From Paenibacillus sp. 453mf (lineage in GTDB: Bacteria > Bacillota > Bacilli > Paenibacillales > Paenibacillaceae): DNA of 37,373 nt. This document shows, piece after piece, positions 1 to 7,939 of this stretch (positions within the stretch are counted from its first letter, which is position 1; the number at the start of each line of letters is the position of its first letter). Location: positions 1 through 37,373 of the forward strand of contig NZ_FPAC01000008.1 in the NCBI RefSeq assembly GCF_900116105.1, written 5' to 3'. Under the pieces are notes generated by a model that was given only the letters and a program-made list of their open reading frames with translations, did not search any database and was not told the origin of the DNA. The position numbers and the translations under genes are program-made.

Positions 1-290
1 CGAGAACATTATGTTCTCTTTATTTTGCTCCATCATTCATACGGTCTTGCGACGCGTACCGAATGATCTCGCTAAGCATTTTCGAAGAAAATGCTTCTCA
101 CTCGTTGTTCAGTTTTCAAAGATCAACTTCGCTATCATCGCTTCATTTAATTTCAGCGGCGACTTTTATAATATATCATATTCTTCATTCTTTAGTCAAG
201 CACTTTTTTAAAAAAGTTTTCAACCTCTTGTTTGCAATGGATATCAATGCAATCAATTTATTCAAGAATACTCAGCGCCTTTTTAACGGG
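1..290 (-). other. rRNA operon leader (16S gene lies off the left edge)
   Basis: Read on the minus strand this stretch holds the TTTGAAAACTGAAC element (plus-strand 106-126), which is common in Bacillales rRNA leaders and 16S-23S spacers. It is followed by a perfect 10-bp hairpin (arms 74-83 and 87-96, 3-base loop) and an 8-bp hairpin at 2-18. Two tandem promoters lie directly upstream, so this is the 5' leader of an rRNA operon and not an internal spacer. No 16S sequence is visible in the window. Position next to ygxA agrees with B. subtilis, where ygxA precedes an rRNA operon. No open frame here looks real. Confidence 0.75.
170..199 (-). promoter_or_regulatory. rRNA operon promoter P2
   Basis: Minus-strand -35 TTGACT (194-199) and -10 TATATT (170-175), again with an 18-base spacer, sitting just upstream of the TTTGAAAACTGAAC leader element. 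An A/T-rich tract directly upstream of the -35 could act as an UP element (inference). Confidence 0.7.
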
Positions 291-298
291 CGAGATAT

Positions 299-328
299 AA
301 TTTATCACGATTTGAATATAGGAGTCAA
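299..328 (-). promoter_or_regulatory. rRNA operon promoter P1
   Basis: Minus-strand -35 TTGACT (323-328) and -10 TAAATT (299-304) with an 18-base spacer. The G/C-rich stretch just past the -10 resembles an rRNA-type discriminator. It lies 129 bases upstream of a second promoter with the same -35 box and spacer, the tandem arrangement usual for rRNA operons. Confidence 0.65.
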
Positions 329-441
329 GCTATTTAGCTAACTTTTTTCAATTAAATTCGATCTTTTTTGCTATTATTCTATCTCGGTGCTGATAACAAT
401 GGAATTCAATAGATTTCAGTGTTCGTATAATGCGCTATTAT

Positions 442-1320
442 TCACTTCGCACAATATTTAATCTCTCTACCTCCATCGGTCACAAACGGAACAAGACTCT
501 CTGTTTCTCTAATAATCGAACGGTATACCAGCTTCCGGAGCAGCAAAGGGATCTCATCTTGCATAAAGCAAAGGTCCGGATGCTTCATCAGCTCATGCAG
601 GCTCCACGGCTTATTGCTGCTGCGAAGAATATCCAAAAGAAGACTACAACTGCTCTCCATCTTGGACAACACTGAGAATTCACAAGCCAATAGTATAAGC
701 TCTACACGCTGTTCAAGTGTCTCTTTGCTCATGGTAAGCTCTTCGTACAACTTATATACAGAGCGATCCATATCCCGTATTTGTGTCCAGACTGCTCTTT
801 CGGGAGAGACCCCTTTCTCCAGTACTACAATCCTTGCCCAATGATTTAACGATTCCAGGACGCTCTGATAAGCATCAATCACTTCGCCGTCTTTGATCCA
901 TCTCTTTGCATCTAAGTAAGTATGTAAAAACTGAGAGAATTCATAAAATATTTTCTGCTTGCGGAGCTTTGAACCGAATTGTTGAATATGATCTCTGTGG
1001 GCCTTGATCTTGCCACCCTTGTCCCACAGTATATCGCCATGTAAAAAAGCTTCAATTACGCTTCGATCCTCTCCGGTGATCAAACACCGGGTCAAGCGTA
1101 TCCAGTCCATATACAGAATCTGATAACGCAATTCACCAATTGCCGAATGCCTGTATCTTTTCTCAGTTGGGCCTTCTTCATGCAGTATCAGTACAAGAAC
1201 TTCGAAATCCTGCATAAGTGATCCATAGAATTGTCCCCCTGAATGGGGATATACAATCGCTCCAACTGCTCCGTGTTTAGACGATTCCTCAAATAAAAAA
1301 GAATAATTCTTAAGTTCCAC
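442..1320 (-). CDS. ygxA: YgxA-like nucleotidyltransferase-like protein
   Basis: A 292-residue soluble protein starting at GTG, with GGAGGGAG five bases upstream. The N-terminus carries a nucleotidyltransferase-like stretch (HGAVGAIVYPHSGG, about residues 16-29) and the rest is helical. Family assignment rests on overall resemblance to Bacillales YgxA and on position: in B. subtilis the order perR, ygzB, ygxA, rRNA operon is known, and all four elements occur here in that order. No enzymatic activity is established for the family as far as I know. It is transcribed towards the rRNA promoters, with about 110 bases between its stop and P1. No terminator is obvious after the stop. Confidence 0.7.
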   Translation of the reverse strand: MELKNYSFLFEESSKHGAVGAIVYPHSGGQFYGSLMQDFEVLVLILHEEGPTEKRYRHSAIGELRYQILYMDWIRLTRCLITGEDRSVIEAFLHGDILWDKGGKIKAHRDHIQQFGSKLRKQKIFYEFSQFLHTYLDAKRWIKDGEVIDAYQSVLESLNHWARIVVLEKGVSPERAVWTQIRDMDRSVYKLYEELTMSKETLEQRVELILLACEFSVLSKMESSCSLLLDILRSSNKPWSLHELMKHPDLCFMQDEIPLLLRKLVYRSIIRETESLVPFVTDGGREIKYCAK

Positions 1321-1443
1321 GGTCTCCCTCCAGACAATAAAAATGGTGATTTAATTCCAGTTAAGCTATAATATAGTTCTACATAAGAACATAGGTTTCC
1401 TGCTTCACTGAGAAGACGATACTCATGCATAAGGAGCATAACT

Positions 1444-1818
1444 ATGATTTTTAAAACAGCTAAAATTGAAGCCTTTCGTACATGGGGACTATTGCTTACG
1501 ATGCTGGGCATGGGGCTCATGGTTCTCGGAACTGCCGGAATCGTATTCTGGGGCTCTGCAGGCAAGGTGTTTGCCGGTATAGGACTTGTCATTGGCTTAA
1601 TCGCAATGATGGGCAGCCTTGCCATCTATTTTTGGGCTGGAATGATGTCTGTCAGCGCGGTTCAAATCGAATGTCCTGAATGCAGCAAACTAACTAAGAT
1701 GCTTGGCAAGACGGACCGCTGTATGTTCTGCAAAACGATATTGACGCACGATCCTGCACAGGCTAATACCTCTATAGAAGAACTGAATATGCAGGAGTCT
1801 GAATCGATATCCAAATAG
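1444..1818 (+). CDS. ygzB: UPF0295 membrane protein YgzB
   Basis: A 124-residue protein with two predicted membrane helices (about residues 14-35 and 41-65). A cytoplasmic zinc-ribbon-like tail follows, with two CxxC pairs (CPEC and CMFC) flanking KLTKMLGKTD. This layout and the KMLG motif are characteristic of YgzB/UPF0295. AAGGAG lies 7 bases before the ATG. In B. subtilis ygzB directly follows perR; here a GH18 gene lies between them and ygzB points the opposite way to its neighbours. Function is unknown. A terminator hairpin follows the stop. Confidence 0.85.
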   Translation: MIFKTAKIEAFRTWGLLLTMLGMGLMVLGTAGIVFWGSAGKVFAGIGLVIGLIAMMGSLAIYFWAGMMSVSAVQIECPECSKLTKMLGKTDRCMFCKTILTHDPAQANTSIEELNMQESESISK

Positions 1819-1837
1819 TTAGCAGGTAGAAAATATC

Positions 1838-1877
1838 AAAACAGGGACAGCTCTCACATGAACTGTCCCTGTTTTTT
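1838..1877. terminator. Terminator between ygzB and the GH18 gene
   Basis: Arms AAACAGGGACAG (1839-1850) and its complement (1863-1874) form a 12-bp stem with a 12-base loop, followed by a T run on the plus strand. It ends ygzB and can also serve the convergent GH18 gene, although the T run is poorer in that direction. Confidence 0.85.
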
Positions 1878-1900
1878 TATAATTATGATTTATGAGTTCT

Positions 1901-3619
1901 TCAACGTTGATGAATCCGATTAAGCACAGCCCATGCACCTTCATTCGCAAAGCTTCTGTTCCAAGTGGCGATTCCAGCCAGCTTCAGCTCAATCGCAAGA
2001 TCAACTCTCGCTCGAAGAGAGATTTTATCCTCAAGCCAGATCTGATTCCGTACTTCCCCCTCTGTGAATTCCACATAATTCTGCCCTGTATCCTCTGAGA
2101 ACGTTGGGGTCAGTTTATGCTGCTCAATGAGATCCTGCGCTGAATCCATCCCAATTGCCTGGGAAGTAATACCGCTGTCCACTCCTGATTCCTTGATAGA
2201 CCATACTCTGGTATAGGATGGAATACCAAGCAGCAGCTTGTCCGCAGGCACTTCATCTTCTAACATGATCTTGTTCATAGCCGCAGTCACCCATGGCAAG
2301 GAAGCTACTGATCCAGCAGTTGGACTTGATGCCCAGTGCTCATCATATGCCATGACCATCATGTAATCTGCAATTTCGCCTAGTGCCCTGCGATCTAAAA
2401 ATAAGGACCACATCTCACTGTTTGACTTAGGTGTAACTGCAATCGATAACACCAGGTCATTCTGCTTGGCGTAAGGACGAAGTTCTCTCATGAACTGAGT
2501 AACCATTGGCCCATCCTCTGTATACACATTCTCGAAATCTATATTAATACCGTCCAGCTCATAGGCAGCGGCATAATCCATCATCTTCTGAATAATAGCC
2601 GTCCGTCGATCATAAGTAGAGAGTGCTTCTGCAGTAATATCCGGATCAAAGCTATTGCTGAGCAGTCCCCACACTTCCATACCTAGTGACTTGGCCCTGT
2701 GTACGTATTCAAGATCAGCTTTGCTCTCCACCGAACCTTTGCCATCTGTAATATCAAACCATGTCGGACTTACCACATTGACGCCCTCCATTGTCTGCAG
2801 ATAGGCTGGATCAGCTGCTCTGTTGTATACGGCTTCCCATGCCAGATTAATCGTCTTTCCCTTCCAGCGCTGTTCAGCTGCCGTGGGTATTGATTCTGGA
2901 ACAGGAACAGTCACCTTTTCTGTCGGCTTTATTTTGCCAGTAGATGTATATCCTGCGTAACCATTATCCATTTGGACATAATTCCACTCATCATTCAAAG
3001 ACCAAATCCTCACCCGATCCCCTGGATTCATCTGCGCGATGATTGCGGAGCTGTCATCCGGCTCTATATAGAGCGGAATTTTCTGCTCAGGATCTTTACC
3101 CTTTGCAGAACCGTATTGAATGACTTCGCCTGCGTTCATTAGAAGCACAGCACCGGTATCCATATCTTCATGAACTGTAACGCCATACACTTCTTTTACT
3201 GCCTGCAACGGCACATAAGGTATTCCCTGTTCTTCAAAAGGTGCGGTATGAAGCGTATATTCCTTCGTATTCAGCTCTGCTGTCTCTTGACCGACGTGCA
3301 GCCTTAATACTTTATCCGGAGAGGTTAATATAATCGCATTATCTCCGTCTTCAAATCGCATCGCCGGATCGACGGCCTCCTGTAAAACAGGAAGCGGGAG
3401 CTGCAAGCTCTCACCCGAGCCTACAGCTTCATAATCCATCAGCTCTCCTTGTACAAAGATCGGTTTCGCAAAACCTCTCCAGTCTGCGTCTTCATATATA
3501 TTTTGCGGATTAAATGTCGCGATCAACAAATATATACCCACCCCAATAAATCCGATGGCTGCGATTCTCTTAGTAAAACTCGACTTTCGCCTTCTCTTTT
3601 TGCGATAACCTTTTGCCAA
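1901..3619 (-). CDS. Membrane-anchored glycoside hydrolase family 18 protein
   Basis: From TTG at 3619 the protein has about 572 residues: a basic N-terminus (KKRRRK), one membrane helix (about 18-36), a copper-amine-oxidase-like N-terminal domain (about 55-165), an SH3-like domain (about 180-230) and a GH18 barrel (about 255-570). The GH18 signature DGINIDFE ends in the catalytic Glu at about 363. Related Bacillales proteins act on peptidoglycan or chitin-like glycans; the substrate here is not shown. GGGGGAG sits 6 bases before this TTG, which is why I prefer it. An ATG at 3634 and a TTG at 3679 are in frame but have poorer sites. It is inserted between perR and ygzB, which are adjacent in B. 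subtilis. Confidence 0.85.
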   Translation of the reverse strand: MAKGYRKKRRRKSSFTKRIAAIGFIGVGIYLLIATFNPQNIYEDADWRGFAKPIFVQGELMDYEAVGSGESLQLPLPVLQEAVDPAMRFEDGDNAIILTSPDKVLRLHVGQETAELNTKEYTLHTAPFEEQGIPYVPLQAVKEVYGVTVHEDMDTGAVLLMNAGEVIQYGSAKGKDPEQKIPLYIEPDDSSAIIAQMNPGDRVRIWSLNDEWNYVQMDNGYAGYTSTGKIKPTEKVTVPVPESIPTAAEQRWKGKTINLAWEAVYNRAADPAYLQTMEGVNVVSPTWFDITDGKGSVESKADLEYVHRAKSLGMEVWGLLSNSFDPDITAEALSTYDRRTAIIQKMMDYAAAYELDGINIDFENVYTEDGPMVTQFMRELRPYAKQNDLVLSIAVTPKSNSEMWSLFLDRRALGEIADYMMVMAYDEHWASSPTAGSVASLPWVTAAMNKIMLEDEVPADKLLLGIPSYTRVWSIKESGVDSGITSQAIGMDSAQDLIEQHKLTPTFSEDTGQNYVEFTEGEVRNQIWLEDKISLRARVDLAIELKLAGIATWNRSFANEGAWAVLNRIHQR

Positions 3620-3682
3620 TTGATGCTCCCCCATCCTATAGCAATTGCTTCTTTCTAATCCATAGCCGCCGATACCCAAAAT

Positions 3683-3725
3683 TTAAAAAGCGTGAGATCC
3701 TCCTATAAAAGGAATTTCTCACGCT
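3683..3725 (-). terminator. perR terminator
   Basis: A 9-bp stem AGCGTGAGA (3689-3697) pairs with 3717-3725, and on the minus strand it runs into TTTTTAAATTTT. It lies 15 bases past the perR stop and separates perR from the GH18 gene. Confidence 0.85.
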
Positions 3726-3739
3726 ATTGTATACACCTT

Positions 3740-4165
3740 TTACGATGGCCTGCAACTCTCGCATACACCGTACAATTCCAACCGTAATCCGTTCACCTGA
3801 AAGCCTGTATCCAGCCCGGCTCGTTCTTCCACTTCAGCAAGCGAAGGATAGTTGAAATCCCGAATGGTCCCGCACGCTTCACAAATAATATGATAATGGT
3901 CTGTGACATTGGCATCAAATCTGCTCGCATTATCACCATATGCCAGCTCCCGAACCATACCGGCATTTGTAAACATCTTCAGATTATTGTATACGGTCGC
4001 CACGCTCATGCTTGGAAACTGAGGCTCGAGAGCTCGATAAATCTCATCAGCTGTTGGATGTCCCATGGATTCCATAAGATAATTCAGTATCGCATGGCGC
4101 TGAGGCGTTATACGAACACCGGTCGTTTTCAATTGTTCTAATGCATGTTGGACACGTGTTGACAT
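3740..4165 (-). CDS. perR: Peroxide-responsive Fur-family repressor PerR
   Basis: A 141-residue winged-helix metalloregulator. Counting from ATG 4165, every PerR ligand is present with a one-residue offset from B. subtilis: H36, D84, H90, H92 and D103 for the regulatory Fe/Mn site, and C95, C98, C135 and C138 for structural zinc. Asp at 103 is a mark of PerR rather than Fur or Zur. Fe(II)-loaded PerR is inactivated by H2O2 oxidation of the His ligands. The longer frame from 4192 is rejected because AAGGCGGTGG precedes ATG 4165 and family length matches. A good promoter lies 254-283 bases upstream, with a long imperfect hairpin in between. Confidence 0.92.
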   Translation of the reverse strand: MSTRVQHALEQLKTTGVRITPQRHAILNYLMESMGHPTADEIYRALEPQFPSMSVATVYNNLKMFTNAGMVRELAYGDNASRFDANVTDHYHIICEACGTIRDFNYPSLAEVEERAGLDTGFQVNGLRLELYGVCESCRPS

Positions 4166-4203
4166 ATGGCCCACCGCCTTACATTTATTCATGCGCCTAG
4201 GAT

Positions 4204-4336
4204 GTATCTTAAAACTCTAAAAGACAACAGATTTGATTCCATTTTTATTCTAAGCAAGCTGCCTTTTCAGCGTTTAGCAGGCTTAGCAGTGGATGAAAAG
4301 GTATTGAAATCTGCCTTTATGTGAGTTTTAAGACAC
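4204..4336 (-). repeat. Long imperfect inverted repeat in the perR leader
   Basis: The ends GTATCTTAAAACTC (4204-4217) and GAGTTTTAAGACAC (4323-4336) are inverted copies with one mismatch (a G-U pair as RNA). Inside, CAGATTT and AAATCTG pair, then CTAAGC and GCTTAG near the apex, so the whole 133 bases can fold as one rod. It lies between the perR promoter and its ribosome binding site. It could be a small non-autonomous transposon (MITE-like) or a leader RNA. I see no clear target-site duplication and no T run, so it is not a simple terminator. Confidence 0.6.
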
Positions 4337-4418
4337 GCCCTAATTAAAAAGAACATAGATAACCTCATAGATAATCTCATAAAAATACAACAATTACAGT
4401 AACCTTCATCACACATAT

Positions 4419-4448
4419 ATTGTAAAGTTTAATTCTAATTGTTGTCAA
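4419..4448 (-). promoter_or_regulatory. perR promoter, SigA type
   Basis: Minus-strand -35 TTGACA (4443-4448) and -10 TACAAT (4419-4424), spacer 18. It places a leader of about 245 bases in front of perR that includes the 4204-4336 inverted repeat. I could not find a convincing PerR box overlapping it. Confidence 0.65.
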
Positions 4449-4507
4449 CGCATGTAAGGCCAACAAATCAGGGAATCTCTAATGTATTACCTAAAAAAAT
4501 CATGTGG

Positions 4508-6445
4508 TCATTGCAGCATTTGATTGGTACGATTCGTATCCGTCGTTTCACCCATGGTCCCATCCTCAATGGTTGAACGCTGAATCGTTACATCACTATT
4601 GCCTTCCACATGAACCTTATACTCTCCTGTACCTGAGACGCCTGTAATCATCCTATTTTCAATCGTGTATGGAAGTTCGACGTTAAGGTTACCATAAGTA
4701 CTTGACCCCGACACTTCATAATCCCCTGCCTCAGGAATCACTAACAATATATCGCCGACAGCGCTGTAAATGTCCCAGTCTCCGCCGATCTGTTTCGAAT
4801 GGACCTGGACGGCCCCATTCAGTGTCTCAATGCTTAGCTTGGCAACTGGCTCATTTACGGTAATGTTCCCGTTACGTGTACTACCTGTAATATCACCAAC
4901 TATATCTGAAGCCTGTATTCGTCCGACAAGCGTCGTAAGATCTGCACTGCCCGTCACTTCCTCTGCTCGAAGATCTCCGCGATTGGTACTCAGCACAGCA
5001 CTTCCGATTACGTCAGCAACCGATATATTTCCATTAAGGGTCTTGGCATGGACATCTCCAATCGCATTATGGATATAGATTTTTCCATTGCCGCTTTCCA
5101 CATGAATGCTGCTGATCGCCTCAGGCCGGTCAAGATATACAGAGCCATTAGAGGTTATTACTTGCAGATCAAAGCGCCGGTCATCCGGGATCGTTATGGT
5201 CATATTCATTCTAGGCTGACGTTTAGATTCACTCCCGTATCCTTGTGGCTCGGTAGCAATTTGAATTGTTTTTCCATCTTGGACATTAACCTTGGATGCA
5301 TCTGCAACGGCCTGAGCTTCGACAGGCTCTACTTGGTCCACCCAAGCAATCGTCTTAACGATGATAGACTCTACATCGCCTCGGTTAATCCGAATATCAC
5401 CATTCACGTTTTCGACGACAACGGCTCCTGTTTCCATTTCAACGGGAATTGAGATCGTTTCTTTTTCGATTTGGTTGTCAGCTGCCTCACTGTAATCCAG
5501 CGAAGCGGCACTAAGATTCAGGCTCACTCGGTTCCATAGATGTGCGTAATGATCCTGCTGTGTCACAATAAAAATACAGCAGACTAAAACACTTGCGGAT
5601 AATATGCCTTTAAAATCGGGTCTGAATCTGTAGTGCGATATTCTTTTCGCTTTCGGTATTAATACTTGATTGAGCAGGAAGGCGATAATAAATTCGATTC
5701 CCCAAATCACCAGAATAAACGGCCAATAGTTGATGAGACTAAATACATATTCAGTCTGATAGACCTTGTCTATAATCAGCAGAATACCAACGACCATGAG
5801 AAGGATCGATGCTGTGTATCTTCCAATCCTTATTTTCAAGTATGAGCTTACGCTCTTATTCATACGACGTTTCTTAAAAGATAGGGATAATATCAGTTCT
5901 CGATTTAATAATAATAACCCCGCTATTACAAGGGCAGCTCCAACAGCATATAACCCAAACTGGGCCAAATACAATTCAAGCCAGCGGGGTTTCTGCACAA
6001 ATAGCACCATCAAACTACCGCCAAAAATCAACAGCATCCCGAAGGATATCCCTCTCTCCCATCCCATAAAACCGATGCCTGGGCGCAATATAGACGAGTC
6101 CTCATTCGTCTCCCCCGCTGCTTGTGAACGGCGTTTCTTCATCAGCACCCAATCTGCTAATTGCAGAACATCATAAATATTGATGAAGTAAATGACAGGT
6201 ATGACAAGTGACAATAGAATTATTAACGGAATATTGATCTGAATCCCAATCGATGAGAAGTAGAAAAGGGCCGTTAAATCCAGCAATAACAAAAAGATAA
6301 AAGTGAGGCCTTTAATGTACAAACCCAAATAAATATGACCCAGGCCAGGGAACAACGCAGATAATAGACCTGCAACGAATTTGTGCCAGTTACGTTGGAT
6401 CCGCCTTTTGGGACGCTTCGGGTTTGGATCCGTACTCATCTGCAT
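4508..6445 (-). CDS. Polytopic membrane protein with C-terminal DUF4097 beta domain
   Basis: A 645-residue protein. The first 300 residues hold about nine hydrophobic segments, beginning with a TM2-like LSALFPGLGHIYLG motif and including a YWPFILVIWGIE stretch like the LiaI/LiaF-type DUF5668 region. After the last membrane segment (about 280-297) the rest is a repetitive beta-rich DUF4097 domain with recurring NGxI/NGNI turns, predicted to lie outside the cell. Proteins of this build occur with cell-envelope stress systems (LiaF/LiaG-like), so an envelope role is plausible but unproven. GGAGGTGAG precedes ATG 6445. It stands alone with its own promoter. Confidence 0.75.
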   Translation of the reverse strand: MQMSTDPNPKRPKRRIQRNWHKFVAGLLSALFPGLGHIYLGLYIKGLTFIFLLLLDLTALFYFSSIGIQINIPLIILLSLVIPVIYFINIYDVLQLADWVLMKKRRSQAAGETNEDSSILRPGIGFMGWERGISFGMLLIFGGSLMVLFVQKPRWLELYLAQFGLYAVGAALVIAGLLLLNRELILSLSFKKRRMNKSVSSYLKIRIGRYTASILLMVVGILLIIDKVYQTEYVFSLINYWPFILVIWGIEFIIAFLLNQVLIPKAKRISHYRFRPDFKGILSASVLVCCIFIVTQQDHYAHLWNRVSLNLSAASLDYSEAADNQIEKETISIPVEMETGAVVVENVNGDIRINRGDVESIIVKTIAWVDQVEPVEAQAVADASKVNVQDGKTIQIATEPQGYGSESKRQPRMNMTITIPDDRRFDLQVITSNGSVYLDRPEAISSIHVESGNGKIYIHNAIGDVHAKTLNGNISVADVIGSAVLSTNRGDLRAEEVTGSADLTTLVGRIQASDIVGDITGSTRNGNITVNEPVAKLSIETLNGAVQVHSKQIGGDWDIYSAVGDILLVIPEAGDYEVSGSSTYGNLNVELPYTIENRMITGVSGTGEYKVHVEGNSDVTIQRSTIEDGTMGETTDTNRTNQMLQ

Positions 6446-6530
6446 TTAGGGTGCTCACCTCCAATAATACACTCGCATAATCTGCTTTTCTTTGATACTA
6501 CCCTATTCTTCTTCTATAGTAACTGGAAAG

Positions 6531-6560
6531 CTTATATTGTTTGCAGCACAAACTTCCAAA
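6531..6560 (-). promoter_or_regulatory. Promoter of the DUF4097 gene
   Basis: Minus-strand -35 TTGGAA (6555-6560) and -10 TATAAG (6531-6536), spacer 18. A small interrupted palindrome (GTTTG and CAAA) lies in the spacer and might be an operator (inference). Confidence 0.45.
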
Positions 6561-6582
6561 TTCCGAATATATTTTTGAACTA

Positions 6583-6620
6583 AAAAACACCTTACTTCTC
6601 AAATAACGAAAAGTAAAGTG
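6583..6620 (-). terminator. Terminator after the mgtC-family gene
   Basis: On the minus strand CACTTTACTT pairs with AAGTAAGGTG (one G-U pair) and is followed by TTTTTT. It lies 13 bases past the stop at 6633. Confidence 0.75.
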
Positions 6621-6632
6621 CCAAAAAATTGT

Positions 6633-7346
6633 TTATTCAACTGAAATAGACCTGAACTGATGACAGCTCTGCAGCTTGGTAACAAGATCTACTGTACTAA
6701 AATTGGTAGGGACAAGAACGTGGAGGGATACTTCAACGTGAAGATTCAATTCAGATCGGTAGCCGGGAGGACCCACTTCCAGATCACTCACCGTCATTTT
6801 CCGTATAATAATCTTCTCTGCTTCCATAAAGGAGGAAATCTTTTCAATCAGATTTGGAGCAGAGTCCCCACTTAGTGTTATCAAGTGCTGTTTGTTTGCC
6901 TTTAGGTAACGGCGTTCGACTTTGTTAAATACCCACAAGTTTAAAAGTACCAGCAGTGTTGAAATTACTGCGGCAAAATAGAAGCCCGCCCCTACAGCAA
7001 GACCAATGGCTGCTACTACCCATATAGAAGCCGCAGTTGTAAGCCCTGTGATCGATTTACCTGTGAACAAGATCGTTCCTGCTCCCAGGAAACCCACGCC
7101 GGTAATAACGGCTGCCGCCAAACGCGCAGGGTCCATACGAACATTAACCTCATTTACAAAATCACCAAAGCCATAGACCGATAAGATCATAATTAATGAT
7201 GAACCTAAACATACCAAAATATGAGTTCTGAAGCCTGCTGCATGGTTGGAGCGCTCCCGTTCAAGCCCGATAAGCCCTCCCATAAGCATGGCAAGGAGCA
7301 GTCTAAGAAGTATGCTCCATTCACTAATATACCAAGGATCGTTCAT
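6633..7346 (-). CDS. MgtC/SapB family membrane protein
   Basis: A 237-residue protein with four to five membrane helices in the first 140 residues and a cytoplasmic ACT-like C-terminal domain. The segments LLLAMLMGGLIGLERE, AGFRTHILVCLGSSLIM and ARLAAAVITGVGFLGAGTI are the conserved MgtC/SapB core. MgtC proteins affect survival at low magnesium and modulate membrane ATPase activity; many Bacillales copies are uncharacterised. AAGGAGAGG precedes the ATG. The GNAT gene ends 33 bases upstream on the same strand, so the two are probably cotranscribed, with a terminator after this gene. Confidence 0.88.
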   Translation of the reverse strand: MNDPWYISEWSILLRLLLAMLMGGLIGLERERSNHAAGFRTHILVCLGSSLIMILSVYGFGDFVNEVNVRMDPARLAAAVITGVGFLGAGTILFTGKSITGLTTAASIWVVAAIGLAVGAGFYFAAVISTLLVLLNLWVFNKVERRYLKANKQHLITLSGDSAPNLIEKISSFMEAEKIIIRKMTVSDLEVGPPGYRSELNLHVEVSLHVLVPTNFSTVDLVTKLQSCHQFRSISVE

Positions 7347-7379
7347 TTGTTCCTCTCCTTCCCGTCATTCATGTTTGAA

Positions 7380-7847
7380 TTAAGAACGATCGTACATCCT
7401 ATTCAAATGGAACGTCGTTAATTCCACATTTGGAGCAATCTCACAGGTTTGCACAGGCTCGAAGCCGTACTTTTGATACAGCATTACAGCAGGTGTATTC
7501 TTCATGCCTGTCGAAACAATAAACTTCTGGACCTCAGAATGATGATCCAGGACATGCTGAATGAGCTTGCCAGCAACACCCTTTCGAAAGTGATTCGGGT
7601 GAACCATCATTCTTGAGATCGTCAGGCTGCCTTCCCATTCCTGTTCCACAGCAATCGCCCCGATGAGCTCCATATTTTCATTTATATACCCATAAAACGT
7701 CTCTCCGCATTCCTGAAGACTGTCAATCGTATCAAGAAGCGGTGGAATGTCATGAAAGCCGATCAACTCTGCCTCCAATCGATACGCCATCTGCTGCAGT
7801 CTCCAAACCTCCAGCATCAGGTCCCTGTCTTGCAAAGAAATATTCAT
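7380..7847 (-). CDS. GNAT family N-acetyltransferase
   Basis: About 155 residues with the GNAT fold: a central LTISRMMVHPNHFRKGVAGKL stretch (acetyl-CoA motif A, RKGVAGK loop) followed by ENxxA-like MLYQKYGFEPV near the C-terminus. The acceptor substrate cannot be told. I place the start at ATG 7847 because TTGAGG lies 8 bases upstream; the longer frame from TTG 7874 begins too close to the same site. It is flanked upstream by the gatB terminator and is likely cotranscribed with the downstream mgtC-family gene. Confidence 0.85.
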   Translation of the reverse strand: MNISLQDRDLMLEVWRLQQMAYRLEAELIGFHDIPPLLDTIDSLQECGETFYGYINENMELIGAIAVEQEWEGSLTISRMMVHPNHFRKGVAGKLIQHVLDHHSEVQKFIVSTGMKNTPAVMLYQKYGFEPVQTCEIAPNVELTTFHLNRMYDRS

Positions 7848-7872
7848 TATCATTTCCTCAAGCCCCCAATTC

Positions 7873-7904
7873 AAAAAGAAGCCCGCCGCAATGGACGAGC
7901 TTCC
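7873..7904 (-). terminator. gatCAB operon terminator
   Basis: Minus-strand GAAGCTCG pairs with CGGGCTTC (one T-G pair) and runs into TTTTTG. It lies 36 bases past the gatB stop, before the GNAT start. Confidence 0.75.
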
Positions 7905-7939
7905 CTGTTCATCTATTTTATGACGGTTAGTAAAGGATA

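Noticed and set aside
11..675. Plus-strand frames of 60-90 residues in the rRNA leader and over the ygxA end
   Set aside because: They lie across rRNA promoters, leader hairpins or the antisense of ygxA, with no ribosome binding site.
4419..4448. PerR box overlapping the perR promoter
   Set aside because: The spacer is A/T-rich but does not match TTATAATNATTATAA closely enough to claim autoregulation.
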